From Vibrio sp. UCD-FRSSP16_30 (GTDB lineage: Bacteria > Pseudomonadota > Gammaproteobacteria > Enterobacterales > Vibrionaceae), in contig NZ_LZFW01000006.1 in assembly GCF_001676025.1 (NCBI RefSeq), positions 1 to 34,882 of the forward strand: a DNA stretch of 34,882 nt, read 5' to 3'. The notes beneath the pieces are model-generated. The model was not told where the DNA came from. It made no database searches and worked only from the letters and a program-made list of their open reading frames with translations. The position numbers were made by a program, and so were the translations under genes. This document shows, in pieces, positions 19,428 through 29,941 of this stretch; position 1 is the stretch's first letter, and each line of letters opens with the position of its first letter.

Positions 19428-19516
19428 TAATTAGAATAATTAAGTAAAGTATATTCTAGTAATGCCTCACAAGGAAAAAATGCTTTAGTAATTAGTAAAA
19501 TAATCGTCTTTTTCTA

Positions 19517-19942
19517 TTAGCCTTTGGACAACAAAATCAGTAATTCTGAATTATCATCTAGAAGATCGTCTAAGTAGCAACGATCCAATTCTGCTAAAAA
19601 TGCTTCTTTTGCTCGGTGAAGGTAGCTTTTTAGACGACAAGCAGGCGTGATATGGCAAAACTCTGGAGAACAATTAATTACCGTGAGAGGTTCTAGCTCC
19701 CGAATCACACTACCTATATTAATTTCACTAGCCGGTCTATTCAGTCTAATCCCACCATTCTTACCTCGAATGGTATGTATAAACTCTTTTTGGCCAAGTT
19801 TATTGACAATTTTCACCATGTGGTTGCGAGAGATACCAAACACCTCACTCACCTGAGTAATATTAGTAAGTTCATCATCTTTTAAGGCAGCCAAATAAAT
19901 AAGAGTTCGAATGGCATAATCGGTAAAACTGGTAATTTGCAT
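19517..19942 (-). CDS. nsrR: Nitric-oxide-sensing repressor NsrR (Rrf2 family)
   Basis: NsrR is an iron-sulfur repressor that releases DNA when nitric oxide reacts with its cluster. Starting at the ATG at 19942, with GGAG 8 nt upstream, the protein is 141 aa, exactly the E. coli length; a longer frame to 19966 has no support. It has the Rrf2 winged helix ([33 protein letters not shown]) and three cluster cysteines C91, C96 and C102 in the CX4CX5C arrangement. It is divergent from hmp, its classic target, with operator-like repeats between them, and upstream of rnr. Confidence 0.95.
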   Translation of the reverse strand: MQITSFTDYAIRTLIYLAALKDDELTNITQVSEVFGISRNHMVKIVNKLGQKEFIHTIRGKNGGIRLNRPASEINIGSVIRELEPLTVINCSPEFCHITPACRLKSYLHRAKEAFLAELDRCYLDDLLDDNSELLILLSKG

Positions 19943-19982
19943 AGTGGTACTCCGTCTCGTCCTCACAGTGTAATTCTTTTGT

Positions 19983-20035
19983 TGACTTTAATATACGTTT
20001 TACACAACAATAAACATGACTTTAATATACACCTT
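19983..20035 (+). promoter_or_regulatory. nsrR/hmp control region with two NsrR-like sites
   Basis: The 14-bp sequence TGACTTTAATATAC occurs twice, at 19983-19996 and 20017-20030, 34 bp apart. The right copy lies within a 23-bp sequence (20013-20035) matching the NsrR consensus AANATGNATTT-N-AAATNCATNTT at all but three defined positions; the left copy fits mainly in the centre. TTTACA (19999-20004) and TAATAT (20023-20028) form a plausible hmp promoter with an 18-bp spacer, and the strong site covers the -10, as expected for repression. Confidence 0.7.
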
Positions 20036-20050
20036 TAGGCGAGATATAAG

Positions 20051-21235
20051 ATGTTGGAACAAAAAACGATTGATACAGTTAAAGCCACAGCTCCTCTGCT
20101 TGCAGAAACGGGTCCTAAACTAACCGCTCATTTTTATGATCGTATGTTTACGCATAACCCTGAGTTGAAAGATATCTTTAACATGAGCAATCAGCGCAAT
20201 GGTGATCAAAGAGAAGCACTATTTAATGCCATTTGTGGTTATGCTGCCAACATTGATAATCTTGAAGCATTACTACCTGCTGTAGAGAAAATTGCACAAA
20301 AACATACAAGCTTCATGATCACTGCGGAACAATACAGCATTGTTGGCGGTCATCTTTTAGCGACAATTGATGAGCTATTCTCTCCAGGTCAAGACGTTCT
20401 TGATGCTTGGGGTGAAGCGTACGGTTTACTAGCAAATATCTTTATTGACCGTGAAGAGCAAATCTACTCAGAAAACAATGACCTTAATGGCGGTTGGCGT
20501 GGACTAAGAGAATTTGAAGTTGTCGAGAAAACAGAAGAAAGCTCATTAATCAGCAGCTTTGTTTTCAAACCAACGGATGGCGGTCCTGTTATGGGCTTTA
20601 AACCAGGACAGTACCTTGGTATCTACATCAATACTCCGATGTTTGAAAACCAAGAAATTCGTCAATACAGCCTATCCGCTGCGCCAAACGAAAATACTTA
20701 CCGTATTTCTGTAAAACGTGAAGGTGAAGGCCGTGTATCAAACTTCCTGCATGATCACCTAAAACAAGGTGAGACAGTACAACTTGCGGCTCCAGCAGGT
20801 GACTTCTTCCTAAACGCTGAGTCTAAAAAACCTGTAGTACTTATCTCAGCAGGTGTTGGCCTAACACCAATGCTTTCTATGCTAGAAACACTGCAAGGAA
20901 GTGAAGTACCTGTTACTTGGATTCATGCAACTGAAGACGGCAAGCAACATGCCTTTAAACAGCACGTTTCTGAACTATGTAGCAAACAAGACAACTGTGA
21001 AGCAATCACTTGGTACCGTAACCCTCTTGCAAGCGATACGCTAGCTCAAGATTACCAATTCGATGGCCTAATTGAACTGTCTAAACTGAACGAGAAACAA
21101 CTACCGAAAGATGCAGACATCTACTTCTGTGGCCCTGTACCATTCATGCAAGCGGCTGCTAAACAGCTGATTACTCTTGGCTTCAATGAAGACCAAATTA
21201 ATTACGAATGCTTTGGTCCACATAAAGTATTGTAA
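20051..21235 (+). CDS. hmp: Flavohemoglobin, nitric oxide dioxygenase
   Basis: Hmp converts nitric oxide and O2 to nitrate using NADPH and FAD, protecting the cytoplasm from nitrosative stress. The 394-aa protein has the globin domain with Y29 (B10), Q53 (E7) and the proximal heme histidine H85, then a ferredoxin-reductase-like FAD domain (RQYSLSAAP) and an NAD(P) domain ([11 protein letters not shown]), ending [10 protein letters not shown]. All key residues are present. A purine-rich AGGCGAG precedes the ATG. It is divergent from nsrR and expected to be NsrR-repressed; a shared terminator separates it from convergent purA. Confidence 0.98.
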   Translation: MLEQKTIDTVKATAPLLAETGPKLTAHFYDRMFTHNPELKDIFNMSNQRNGDQREALFNAICGYAANIDNLEALLPAVEKIAQKHTSFMITAEQYSIVGGHLLATIDELFSPGQDVLDAWGEAYGLLANIFIDREEQIYSENNDLNGGWRGLREFEVVEKTEESSLISSFVFKPTDGGPVMGFKPGQYLGIYINTPMFENQEIRQYSLSAAPNENTYRISVKREGEGRVSNFLHDHLKQGETVQLAAPAGDFFLNAESKKPVVLISAGVGLTPMLSMLETLQGSEVPVTWIHATEDGKQHAFKQHVSELCSKQDNCEAITWYRNPLASDTLAQDYQFDGLIELSKLNEKQLPKDADIYFCGPVPFMQAAAKQLITLGFNEDQINYECFGPHKVL

Positions 21236-21274
21236 TATCAATCGTAGTAATTAACGATCACCATATCGTAGATA

Positions 21275-21307
21275 CAAAAAAACCGGCGCAAGCCGGTTTT
21301 TTTTATT
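21275..21307. terminator. Bidirectional terminator between hmp and purA
   Basis: A 7-bp GC-rich stem, AACCGGC / GCCGGTT (21281-21287 with 21292-21298), has a GCAA tetraloop and long flanking A and T runs that extend the stem. It suits both convergent genes. Confidence 0.92.
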
Positions 21308-21322
21308 CAAAGTTTAATTCGA

Positions 21323-22660
<1,338 letters not shown>

Positions 22661-22670
22661 TTAAAAAAGG

Positions 22671-22679
22671 ATTTTAGCA
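22671..22679 (-). promoter_or_regulatory. Candidate extended -10 of the purA promoter
   Basis: The minus strand reads TGCTAAAAT (TGN plus TAAAAT, hexamer 22671-22676), about 35 bp upstream of purA. No good -35 is present at 17 bp. It suggests purA can be expressed apart from the hfl genes. Confidence 0.4.
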
Positions 22680-22778
22680 CCGAAAAGGCAAATTTGCAGT
22701 CATTTTTTGAGCGTTCACCATAAAATAATGATGGTTTTTCAAATTAAGTTAAGACCAATATTAAAACCTCAGCAATGC

Positions 22779-22964
22779 TTACAGTAGCATAAAGGTAATC
22801 ACAGCCCCTGCAACAACAAGGCATCCGCCAATACGACGCAATTGATTATCAGGCTGCTGACTCATTTGTTGCATCATATTTCGCCAAGCATTAGGCGCAA
22901 GTAATGGACCTAAACCTTCCAATATCAGAACCAACCCTAATGCAATCCAAATTCCCTGGGACAT
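22779..22964 (-). CDS. yjeT: DUF2065 family inner-membrane protein YjeT
   Basis: This 61-aa protein has two hydrophobic segments (about 3-25 and 44-60) joined by a polar stretch rich in Gln and Met, and the family motif GLVLILEGLGPLLAPNAWR. Function is unknown. In E. coli yjeT lies between hflC and purA, as here. A GTG two codons upstream (22970) could also start the frame, but the ATG at 22964 is better placed relative to the purine-rich AGAAGAG. A strong terminator lies between hflC and this gene, so expression may depend on readthrough or a weak local promoter. Confidence 0.85.
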   Translation of the reverse strand: MSQGIWIALGLVLILEGLGPLLAPNAWRNMMQQMSQQPDNQLRRIGGCLVVAGAVITFMLL

Positions 22965-22990
22965 AATCACTCTTCTTTTTAATTGATGAA

Positions 22991-23018
22991 TAAAAAAGGC
23001 TCCTAAATAGGAGCCTTT
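22991..23018 (-). terminator. Rho-independent terminator of hflKC
   Basis: On the minus strand AAAGGCTCCT / AGGAGCCTTT (23009-23018 with 22995-23004) with a 4-nt loop is followed by TTT. It begins 18 bp after the hflC stop and marks the end of the large tsaE-to-hflC unit. Confidence 0.9.
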
Positions 23019-23035
23019 GAAATAGTTAATTGAAT

Positions 23036-24016
23036 CTACTTGCGAGGTGCACCTTTCGCATCGTTCATAAAGCGGAAGAAATCACTCTTAGGATCAAGGA
23101 CCATAATGTCCCCTTTTTCAGAGAAAGATTTCTCATACGCTCTTAAAGAACGTACAAAGCTGTAGAACTCAGGATCTTTACTGTATGTATCAGAATAGAT
23201 CTTAGCGGCTTTAGCATCTGCATCACCACGAGTAACTCGGGCTGTTCTATCTGCTTCGGCTAGTACTGTCGCAACTTCTAGCTCAGCTTGAGCACGGATA
23301 ATCTCGGCTTTTTCACGACCTTGAGAACGGTGCTTACGAGCAACAGATTCACGCTCAGCACGCATACGACGATAGATAGACTCAGAGATTTCATCCGGTA
23401 GGTTGATTTTCTTCATTCGGAAATCAACAACGCGAACACCTAAGTCATCCATAGCACTTTGACGAGTATCATCTAGAACTACAGCCATGATTTTATCACG
23501 TTCGCCATCAATCTCTACCGCAGCGCGAGCCGCTTCAGAAACTGTATCGTCTAGCTCTGATTCATCAGGTAGTACCTTCTCATTACGAGGACCCGATACA
23601 ATCTGCTTAATCTCACGAGAACCGATTTCTGCACGAAGTACATCCGTCACTTTACGCTCTAATAGCGCTTGCGCCGTTAGTGCATTACCGCCACCAGTTG
23701 CAAGATAGTATTGACCAAAATCTTCAATACGCCATTTCACGTATGAATCAATGATAACGTCTTTTTTCTCAGACGTTACGAAACGGTCAGAACGGCCATC
23801 CATCGTTTGGATACGAGCATCTAAGCGTCTCACGTTGTCAAACAATGGCATTTTAAAGTGCAGACCTGGCTCGTAAATACGAGACATTTCATTGTTATCT
23901 TTCAAGATACGACCAAATCGAACTACGATACCGCGCTCACCCTCAGGGACCACAAATACCGACATCAACAGTAGTGCAATGATAACTACTACTACAGGGA
24001 TCATTAACTTACGCAT
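23036..24016 (-). CDS. hflC: FtsH protease modulator HflC
   Basis: HflC is a SPFH/stomatin-like protein that forms, with HflK, a large periplasmic cage around the FtsH protease and tunes its turnover of membrane proteins. The 326-aa protein has one N-terminal membrane anchor (about 4-24), the motif VPEGERGIVVRFGR, the SPFH domain and a long charged helix (about 210-270, RRMRAERESVARKHRSQG). It starts 2 bp after the hflK stop, so the two are translated together in similar amounts. A terminator follows. Confidence 0.97.
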   Translation of the reverse strand: MRKLMIPVVVVIIALLLMSVFVVPEGERGIVVRFGRILKDNNEMSRIYEPGLHFKMPLFDNVRRLDARIQTMDGRSDRFVTSEKKDVIIDSYVKWRIEDFGQYYLATGGGNALTAQALLERKVTDVLRAEIGSREIKQIVSGPRNEKVLPDESELDDTVSEAARAAVEIDGERDKIMAVVLDDTRQSAMDDLGVRVVDFRMKKINLPDEISESIYRRMRAERESVARKHRSQGREKAEIIRAQAELEVATVLAEADRTARVTRGDADAKAAKIYSDTYSKDPEFYSFVRSLRAYEKSFSEKGDIMVLDPKSDFFRFMNDAKGAPRK

Positions 24017-24018
24017 TT

Positions 24019-25218
24019 CTAGTATCTCCCTTGACGAGTCGTTGTCGTTGGATGAGAGTTGGCAGCGGGTGTCGATGTTTTCGCTGCTTTATCTGCATCT
24101 AGCTCTATTTTATCGTAAGTTGAAGACGATTTACTTGCACGTTTAGTGGCTGAGCTGTCTTGACCTGCTAACTTATCAATTGGTAAGTAAAGTAGGTTGC
24201 CGCTTGATTCAGAATCAATCAGCACTTTTGATGTATTCGAATACACTTCTTCCATTGTATCTAAATACATACGGTTACGAGTCACTTCTGGAGCCGCTTG
24301 ATATTCAGGTAGCAATTTCTCAAACTGAGCTACTTGACCAAACGCTTCATTTACAATGCGCTCACTGTAACCAAGAGCTTCTTTCTTCAGACGCTCTGCA
24401 CGACCTGTTGCCTTAGGCAAAATTTCGTTTTTATAAGCTTCAGCTTCACGAATGAAACGTTCTTCATCTTCTCGTGCTGCGATAGCGTCATCAAATGAGT
24501 CTTTAACTTGCTCTGGTGGACGAGCAGATTGGAAGTTGACGTCGACAATCAAAATACCCATATCATAGCCATCAATGATGTTATTTAGAGTTTCTTGAGT
24601 GCTTTGACGAATTTGTTGACGACCACTAGTCAGGATACTATCCATCAATGAATCACCAATTACTGCACGAAGTGCAGAATCCGTCGCTTGACGTAAACTG
24701 TCATCAGCGTTAGTCACACGGTACAAGTATTTGTACGGATCAGACACTCGGTATTGAACACCCATACCAACAGTCACAACGTTTTCGTCTTTCGTTAGCA
24801 TTAAGCCAGAAGCTTGTAGCGCACGAATTGCTTCAACGTTCACAGTTGTTACTTCATCAATAAAACGTGGACGCCAGTTTAGACCAGGATCAACGATGCG
24901 ATCGTATTTACCTAGACGAAGGACGACCCCACGCTCTGCTTCACCTACGGTATAGAAACCGGAAGCAACCCAAATGACGATAGCCACTACAGCGATAAGT
25001 CCAAAACCAATAGCGCCGCCACCTTTAGAAGATGAGCCACCGCTACGCTTGCCAAATTTACCACCCAGCTTTTGACTCAGTTTATTAAAAACTTCGTCTA
25101 AATCTGGTGGTCCTTGATTGCGACCACCTGATTGTTGCTTGCCACGATCTTTATTGCCCCAAGGGTCATTATCGTGGCCATTATTTCCGTTGTTATTTCC
25201 AGGCTCGTTCCACGCCAT
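24019..25218 (-). CDS. hflK: FtsH protease modulator HflK
   Basis: HflK is the partner of HflC. The 399-aa protein has a long cytoplasmic N-terminus rich in Gly, Asn and Asp (MAWNEPGNNNGNNGHDNDPW), a transmembrane helix at about 69-91, the SPFH domain (GEAERGVVLRLGKYD) and a coiled segment with REDEERFIREAEAYKNEIL. A disordered Ser/Thr-rich C-terminus ends near GRY. It follows hflX by 45 bp. Confidence 0.97.
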   Translation of the reverse strand: MAWNEPGNNNGNNGHDNDPWGNKDRGKQQSGGRNQGPPDLDEVFNKLSQKLGGKFGKRSGGSSSKGGGAIGFGLIAVVAIVIWVASGFYTVGEAERGVVLRLGKYDRIVDPGLNWRPRFIDEVTTVNVEAIRALQASGLMLTKDENVVTVGMGVQYRVSDPYKYLYRVTNADDSLRQATDSALRAVIGDSLMDSILTSGRQQIRQSTQETLNNIIDGYDMGILIVDVNFQSARPPEQVKDSFDDAIAAREDEERFIREAEAYKNEILPKATGRAERLKKEALGYSERIVNEAFGQVAQFEKLLPEYQAAPEVTRNRMYLDTMEEVYSNTSKVLIDSESSGNLLYLPIDKLAGQDSSATKRASKSSSTYDKIELDADKAAKTSTPAANSHPTTTTRQGRY

Positions 25219-25263
25219 TAGAAAACTCCATCACTAGATATGACGTTATAAAGTAACAGTCTT

Positions 25264-26553
25264 TTAACCGACTATAAAGTCGTCCAACTGCGCCTCTTCC
25301 CTCTTTTGCAGCCTAGCCCAATCGGCTTGCTGCATTCGAATATCAATCAACAAGTTGCCTTCTGAATCATAAGCTTCTTGTTGAATAGATTTCATGTTGA
25401 AGAATACACCGCGTAAACGCCCCTGATATAAGGGAGGAATACTCAGGCTATATTCGACCATTTGACTGGCTAAACGTTCAGTCAACGCTTGAAACAGTAG
25501 GTCTAACCCTAGCCCTTCCATCGCAGAAACCCATACGGTGGTCGGGATCCCCTCTTCATTATATTCAATACGAGGAGATTGCTGTTCCATATTGTCTATT
25601 TTGTTCATAACGAGCAAAACTGGAATTTCATGTGCATCGATTTCTTCTAAGACGATATCGACAGCCTGCACATTCTCCCTGAAACGCTCATCACTCGCAT
25701 CTATAACATGTAACAAAATGTCAGCTTCTTGGGTTTCCTGCAAAGTTGCTTTAAAAGCAGCCACTAAATCATGCGGAAGATGACGAATAAAGCCAACAGT
25801 ATCAGCTAAGATGGCTAAACCCACATCATCTAGCTCTATTTTGCGTAGAGTTGGGTCCAAGGTCGCAAATAATTGGTCAGCAGCATAGACACTTGCTTCT
25901 GTAATCTTATTGAACAACGTGGATTTGCCTGCGTTGGTATAACCAACTAAAGAGACAGTAGGGATCTCAGCACGCTTTCTAGCCCTGCGGCCTTGTTCAC
26001 GCTGCTTAGCAACCTTATCCAAACGACGTAAAATCGCTTTGATTCGGTCTCTAAGTAAACGACGGTCAGTTTCAAGCTGAGTTTCACCCGGCCCTCTTAA
26101 ACCAATACCGCCTTTTTGTCTCTCCAAGTGAGTCCAACCACGAATCAATCGGGTGGAAATATGGCGCAATTGTGCCAACTCAACTTGCAGTTTACCCTCG
26201 TGGGTTCTAGCCCTTTGTGCAAAAATATCCAAAATTAAACCTGTACGGTCTAAAACTCGGCATTCACATAATTGTTCGAGGTTTCTTTCTTGAGCAGGGG
26301 AAAGGGAATGATTGAAGATAACGATTTCGGCTTCAAACTGCCGAACCATTTCAGCAATCTCTTGAGCCTTACCCTCACCCACATAGTACTTAGCATGAGG
26401 AGTTTGACGACTACCCGTCACCGTTTGCAAGTTGTTAACACCTGCAGAAGACACTAACATTTCAAATTCTGCTAGGTCTTCCCACTCCCCTTCTTGTGTA
26501 AAATTAATATGAACAAGTATCGCCTGTTCACCTGATTCATACCGGTCAAACAA
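25264..26553 (-). CDS. hflX: GTPase HflX, ribosome-splitting factor
   Basis: HflX is a P-loop GTPase that splits and rescues stalled ribosomes, notably after heat stress. The 429-aa protein has an N-terminal HflX domain (1 to about 190, with GGIGLRGPGETQLE) and a G domain with G1 GYTNAGKST (204-212), G3 DTVGF and G4 NKID. The start codon is TTG: AAGGAG lies 8 nt upstream and the first residues MFDRYESGEQ match E. coli HflX. It lies between hfq and hflK in the conserved cluster. Confidence 0.97.
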   Translation of the reverse strand: MFDRYESGEQAILVHINFTQEGEWEDLAEFEMLVSSAGVNNLQTVTGSRQTPHAKYYVGEGKAQEIAEMVRQFEAEIVIFNHSLSPAQERNLEQLCECRVLDRTGLILDIFAQRARTHEGKLQVELAQLRHISTRLIRGWTHLERQKGGIGLRGPGETQLETDRRLLRDRIKAILRRLDKVAKQREQGRRARKRAEIPTVSLVGYTNAGKSTLFNKITEASVYAADQLFATLDPTLRKIELDDVGLAILADTVGFIRHLPHDLVAAFKATLQETQEADILLHVIDASDERFRENVQAVDIVLEEIDAHEIPVLLVMNKIDNMEQQSPRIEYNEEGIPTTVWVSAMEGLGLDLLFQALTERLASQMVEYSLSIPPLYQGRLRGVFFNMKSIQQEAYDSEGNLLIDIRMQQADWARLQKREEAQLDDFIVG

Positions 26554-26602
26554 GCGATAAGCTCCTTACACAAATATTTTGATGATTAAATAACTTTTTC
26601 AA

Positions 26603-26854
26603 TTAGTCTTCAGATTTCTCTTGAGCGCGATCTGCGCCACTGTGATGAGCTATTGCACGAGCAGGAACCACAGTCGAAATAGCATGCTTGTATACCATTT
26701 GATTCACGGTATTTTTAAGAAGGATAACAAATTGATCAAAAGACTCAATCTGTCCTTGAAGTTTGATGCCATTGACTAGGTAGATAGAAACCGGCACTCG
26801 CTCACGACGCAGTGCGTTTAAAAACGGGTCTTGTAAAGATTGCCCCTTTGCCAT
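26603..26854 (-). CDS. hfq: RNA chaperone Hfq
   Basis: Hfq is a hexameric Sm-like protein that pairs small RNAs with mRNAs. The 83-aa protein has all key positions: Q8, Q41, K56 and H57 on the proximal face, Y25, I30 and K31 on the distal face, and R16/R17 on the rim. The C-terminal tail is shorter than in E. coli (102 aa) but keeps an acidic tip (EKSED), thought to control RNA release. It lies between miaA and hflX; a nested inverted repeat and a -10-like TATAAT lie in the 160-bp gap upstream. Confidence 0.98.
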   Translation of the reverse strand: MAKGQSLQDPFLNALRRERVPVSIYLVNGIKLQGQIESFDQFVILLKNTVNQMVYKHAISTVVPARAIAHHSGADRAQEKSED

Positions 26855-26942
26855 GTTATTTTCCTTATTAGTATGTTGTTGTAATTATTTAGCAAGTGAC
26901 AGTAGAAAAGTTGTACTGCTTGCGCATCCTAGCTAAATCGAA

Positions 26943-27005
26943 CAATACCTCAAAAACACTACATTCCATGTAGAGGTATTGCCTATGCAAAACGATCATA
27001 TTATA
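26943..27005 (-). promoter_or_regulatory. hfq upstream region: -10 element and nested hairpin
   Basis: A perfect TATAAT (27000-27005, minus) has no good -35. Downstream, CAATACCTC and GAGGTATTG (26943-26951 with 26973-26981) form an exact 9-bp stem enclosing a second stem TACAT / ATGTA (26960-26964 with 26968-26972) and an unpaired 8-nt U-rich arm. The structure would lie in the 5' untranslated part of an hfq transcript. Confidence 0.45.
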
Positions 27006-27015
27006 CACAGCAAAT

Positions 27016-27948
27016 TCAATTAGATGCTATGACATTCGCTATAGTTTCTACACCTTGATCGATATTTAGACTATCAAGCCAAGTTAAGTTTTCCCAGCTA
27101 CGAAGCCAAGTAATTTGACGCTTAGCCAGTTGCCTTGTGGCGCATACGCCCTTAAATATCGCTTCATCAAAGCTATATTCACCTTCAAGGTACCCCCACA
27201 TTTGACGATACCCTACACAACGAATAGAAGGAAGATCTGCATTTAAATCAGTACGTTGATGCAATGCTCTCACTTCATCCTCAAAACCATCTGCAACCAT
27301 ATTCTCATAGCGAAGTTCAATTCTACGATGCAGTTCTGAGCGTTCTTGTGGCGCAATGGCAAACTGTTTCACATCATAAGGGATAGGATCGCCCTTTTGC
27401 TGAGTTAATTCAGTTAAAGACTTTCCTGTAATACGAAATACCTCTAAAGCTCGAGATAATCGTTGCGGATCATTAGGATGAATGCGCTCCGCCGCCACAG
27501 AATCGATAGATCTAAGCTCATCATGCAGAGCTTGCCAGCCTTTTTCTTGAGCTTCTTGTTCTATCTGAGCACGAATCTCTGGATTAGCACCCGGCAAAGG
27601 AGAAAGCCCTTCTAGCAATGCCTTGTAATACAGCATAGTACCGCCCACTAACATCGGGATCTTACCTTGCGAAGTAATCTCATCCATTAGCAGTAATGCA
27701 TCACGACGAAAATCCGCCGCTGAGTATGATTGGCTTGGGTCAATGATATCAATCAAACGGTGAGGCGCAGCGGCTTGCTCTTCTGCTGACGGTTTGGCTG
27801 TACCAATATTCATCCCCTTATACACAAGGGCAGAATCGACACTAATCAATTCAATAGGAAAACGACGACGCAGTCGAATCGCAAGTTCAGTTTTACCAGA
27901 GGCCGTTGGGCCCATTAAAAATATGGCCAAAGGCAATTTATCATTCAT
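27016..27948 (-). CDS. miaA: tRNA dimethylallyltransferase
   Basis: MiaA adds a dimethylallyl group to N6 of A37 in tRNAs that read codons starting with U. The 310-aa protein has the P-loop MGPTASGKT (12-20), [36 protein letters not shown] and [13 protein letters not shown]. The start overlaps the mutL stop by 8 bp, implying translational coupling. The order mutL-miaA-hfq-hflX is conserved in gammaproteobacteria. Confidence 0.98.
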   Translation of the reverse strand: MNDKLPLAIFLMGPTASGKTELAIRLRRRFPIELISVDSALVYKGMNIGTAKPSAEEQAAAPHRLIDIIDPSQSYSAADFRRDALLLMDEITSQGKIPMLVGGTMLYYKALLEGLSPLPGANPEIRAQIEQEAQEKGWQALHDELRSIDSVAAERIHPNDPQRLSRALEVFRITGKSLTELTQQKGDPIPYDVKQFAIAPQERSELHRRIELRYENMVADGFEDEVRALHQRTDLNADLPSIRCVGYRQMWGYLEGEYSFDEAIFKGVCATRQLAKRQITWLRSWENLTWLDSLNIDQGVETIANVIASN

Positions 27949-29941
27949 GTAATAGCGCTTTAATTGGTGTGGAAAAATCCACTAATTGGATAAATTTGTC
28001 ATCTTTCAAATCTAGACCCGAAGTGGAAACCCCTTCTAAATCTGAAAGTAACTGAATAGCTTCAGATAAAGTGTAGACCTTATCTTTCTCCGCAACCTGA
28101 GATGCAAGCCACAGGCTCAGCTCTTCAAATGACATTGATTGACCACTATTTAATAGCGCCAATAATTGCGAAAAAAGTTGTTGTAAATTATGTTGGCGCA
28201 ATGGTTGAGGCACAGCCATAACCATTACTTTTGAACCGCCTTTAAACATCAGTTCAATGGCAAAACGCTCTAGCATCGGCTGAATTTGTTGAAGCTGAGA
28301 AATATCATCACTACTGACTCTTAAAGCCAGTGGAATTAATAATGGCTGTTTAATCAACTGCCTGAGATCAACCGATAACTGACCACGTAGCTTCAAGATT
28401 TCTGCTCTTGATAACGAAAGCAATGCACAACCTGCATTGCTATTAATTAATAAACAACGCCCTTCAACCACAGTTAGCGCTTTACCTAATTGAGTAATTG
28501 GCTGAGTCTGCGCCGTTTGCACTGACATAGGTTGTGCTGGCATAGATTGCACTGGCATCGTTTGTGCTGGCGCTGTCTTAACTGACGTTGGCTTAACTTG
28601 TGTTCGAGAGCTTTCTTCCGAGGCAGAAATAGAAGACGGCGCAGCTGTCATCAACTGTTGGTAAACCTCGACTTCTCGCTCAGAAACTTGTGACTTCTCG
28701 GCTCTAGGTCCTTGTCTTTGTCCTGAGCTTGATGCTGAAGATGAAGGCTTATCCTGAGCTTGAGCTTTATTTGGATATTGCGGCGTATGTTCTATTGCCT
28801 GAGTTTGTCGCTGTGAAGCCGAAACATCACGCAGGGCTACATTGCTTTGCTCTGCTGACGTCGGAGTTTTCGGCTCACTTTCAGCCGTTGGATGAGACGT
28901 AGCAAAAGCACTTTCTCGTCTTTGTTGTGGCATCATCTGCTGTGACTGCCCTAAAGCATCCACTAAAGCTTGATAGATAAAATCATGCACCAAACGCGCT
29001 TGATGAAAACGAACTTCATGCTTAGCAGGATGAACATTCACATCCACTTGATGAGCGTCTATTTCAATAAACAGCACATACGCAGCATATTGGTCAGATC
29101 TTAAGGTAAGCTCATAGCTTTGACGAATAGCATGATTAATCAGCTTATCGCGCATCATTCGGCCATTCACATAACAATACTGCAAATCACCTTGTGAGCG
29201 TGCGCCATCAGGCGTCGTTATCCAGCCATAAAGCTTTAAATCTTGATGCTGTAATTCGACCTTTAACATATTCTCGGCAAAATTCTTACCGCATACCGAT
29301 TGAATACGTTGTTCAACTTGGCGCTCTGTTTTTGCCGCGCGATATTGCTTAACTAACTTACCGTTATGTCGAAGATTTAAAGTGACATCAAAGCAGCTCA
29401 ATGCAATTCGCTTTAATAGTTCTTCAATGTGGGTAAATTCTGTTTTTTCGGTACGTAAGAACTTGCGTCTTGCTGGAGTATTAAAAAAGAGATCTAAAAC
29501 CTCAACCGAAGTTCCTACAGGGTGAGCCGCCGGTTGCAGTTTTACCTGCATATCTCGCCCTTCAGAATAGGCAGACCATGCTTGCTCTTGTGTTGCGGTG
29601 CGTGAGGTCATCGTTAAACGAGAAACGGAGCTAATACTAGCCAACGCTTCACCGCGAAAGCCAAGACTCATAATCGCTTCAAGATCATCAAGTGTGGTAA
29701 TTTTTGAGGTCGCATGTCGGCTTAACGCTAACTGCAATTCATCCTTAATAATGCCCTTGCCATTATCACGAATACGAATCAGCTTACTGCCGCCTTTTTC
29801 GATATCGATATCGATACGAGTTGCGCCAGCATCAATACTATTTTCAACCAACTCTTTCACAACAGAAGCGGGTCTTTCAACCACCTCTCCTGCTGCTATT
29901 TGGTTTGCCAGTCTTGCTGGCAGTATTTTTATTTCACTCAT
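27941..29941 (-). CDS. mutL: DNA mismatch repair protein MutL
   Basis: MutL links MutS mismatch recognition to MutH nicking and UvrD unwinding. The 666-aa protein has the GHKL ATPase N-terminus (E30, N34 in ENSIDAG; D59 in [17 protein letters not shown]), a transducer domain to about 330, a long variable linker (about 340-470) and a C-terminal dimerisation domain. The DQHAxxExxxxE endonuclease motif is absent, as in MutH-dependent E. coli-type MutL. The linker holds a short Met/Pro/Gln/Val repeat near 28500-28580. Its start shares 4 bp with the amiB stop. Confidence 0.97.
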   Translation of the reverse strand: MSEIKILPARLANQIAAGEVVERPASVVKELVENSIDAGATRIDIDIEKGGSKLIRIRDNGKGIIKDELQLALSRHATSKITTLDDLEAIMSLGFRGEALASISSVSRLTMTSRTATQEQAWSAYSEGRDMQVKLQPAAHPVGTSVEVLDLFFNTPARRKFLRTEKTEFTHIEELLKRIALSCFDVTLNLRHNGKLVKQYRAAKTERQVEQRIQSVCGKNFAENMLKVELQHQDLKLYGWITTPDGARSQGDLQYCYVNGRMMRDKLINHAIRQSYELTLRSDQYAAYVLFIEIDAHQVDVNVHPAKHEVRFHQARLVHDFIYQALVDALGQSQQMMPQQRRESAFATSHPTAESEPKTPTSAEQSNVALRDVSASQRQTQAIEHTPQYPNKAQAQDKPSSSASSSGQRQGPRAEKSQVSEREVEVYQQLMTAAPSSISASEESSRTQVKPTSVKTAPAQTMPVQSMPAQPMSVQTAQTQPITQLGKALTVVEGRCLLINSNAGCALLSLSRAEILKLRGQLSVDLRQLIKQPLLIPLALRVSSDDISQLQQIQPMLERFAIELMFKGGSKVMVMAVPQPLRQHNLQQLFSQLLALLNSGQSMSFEELSLWLASQVAEKDKVYTLSEAIQLLSDLEGVSTSGLDLKDDKFIQLVDFSTPIKALLHE

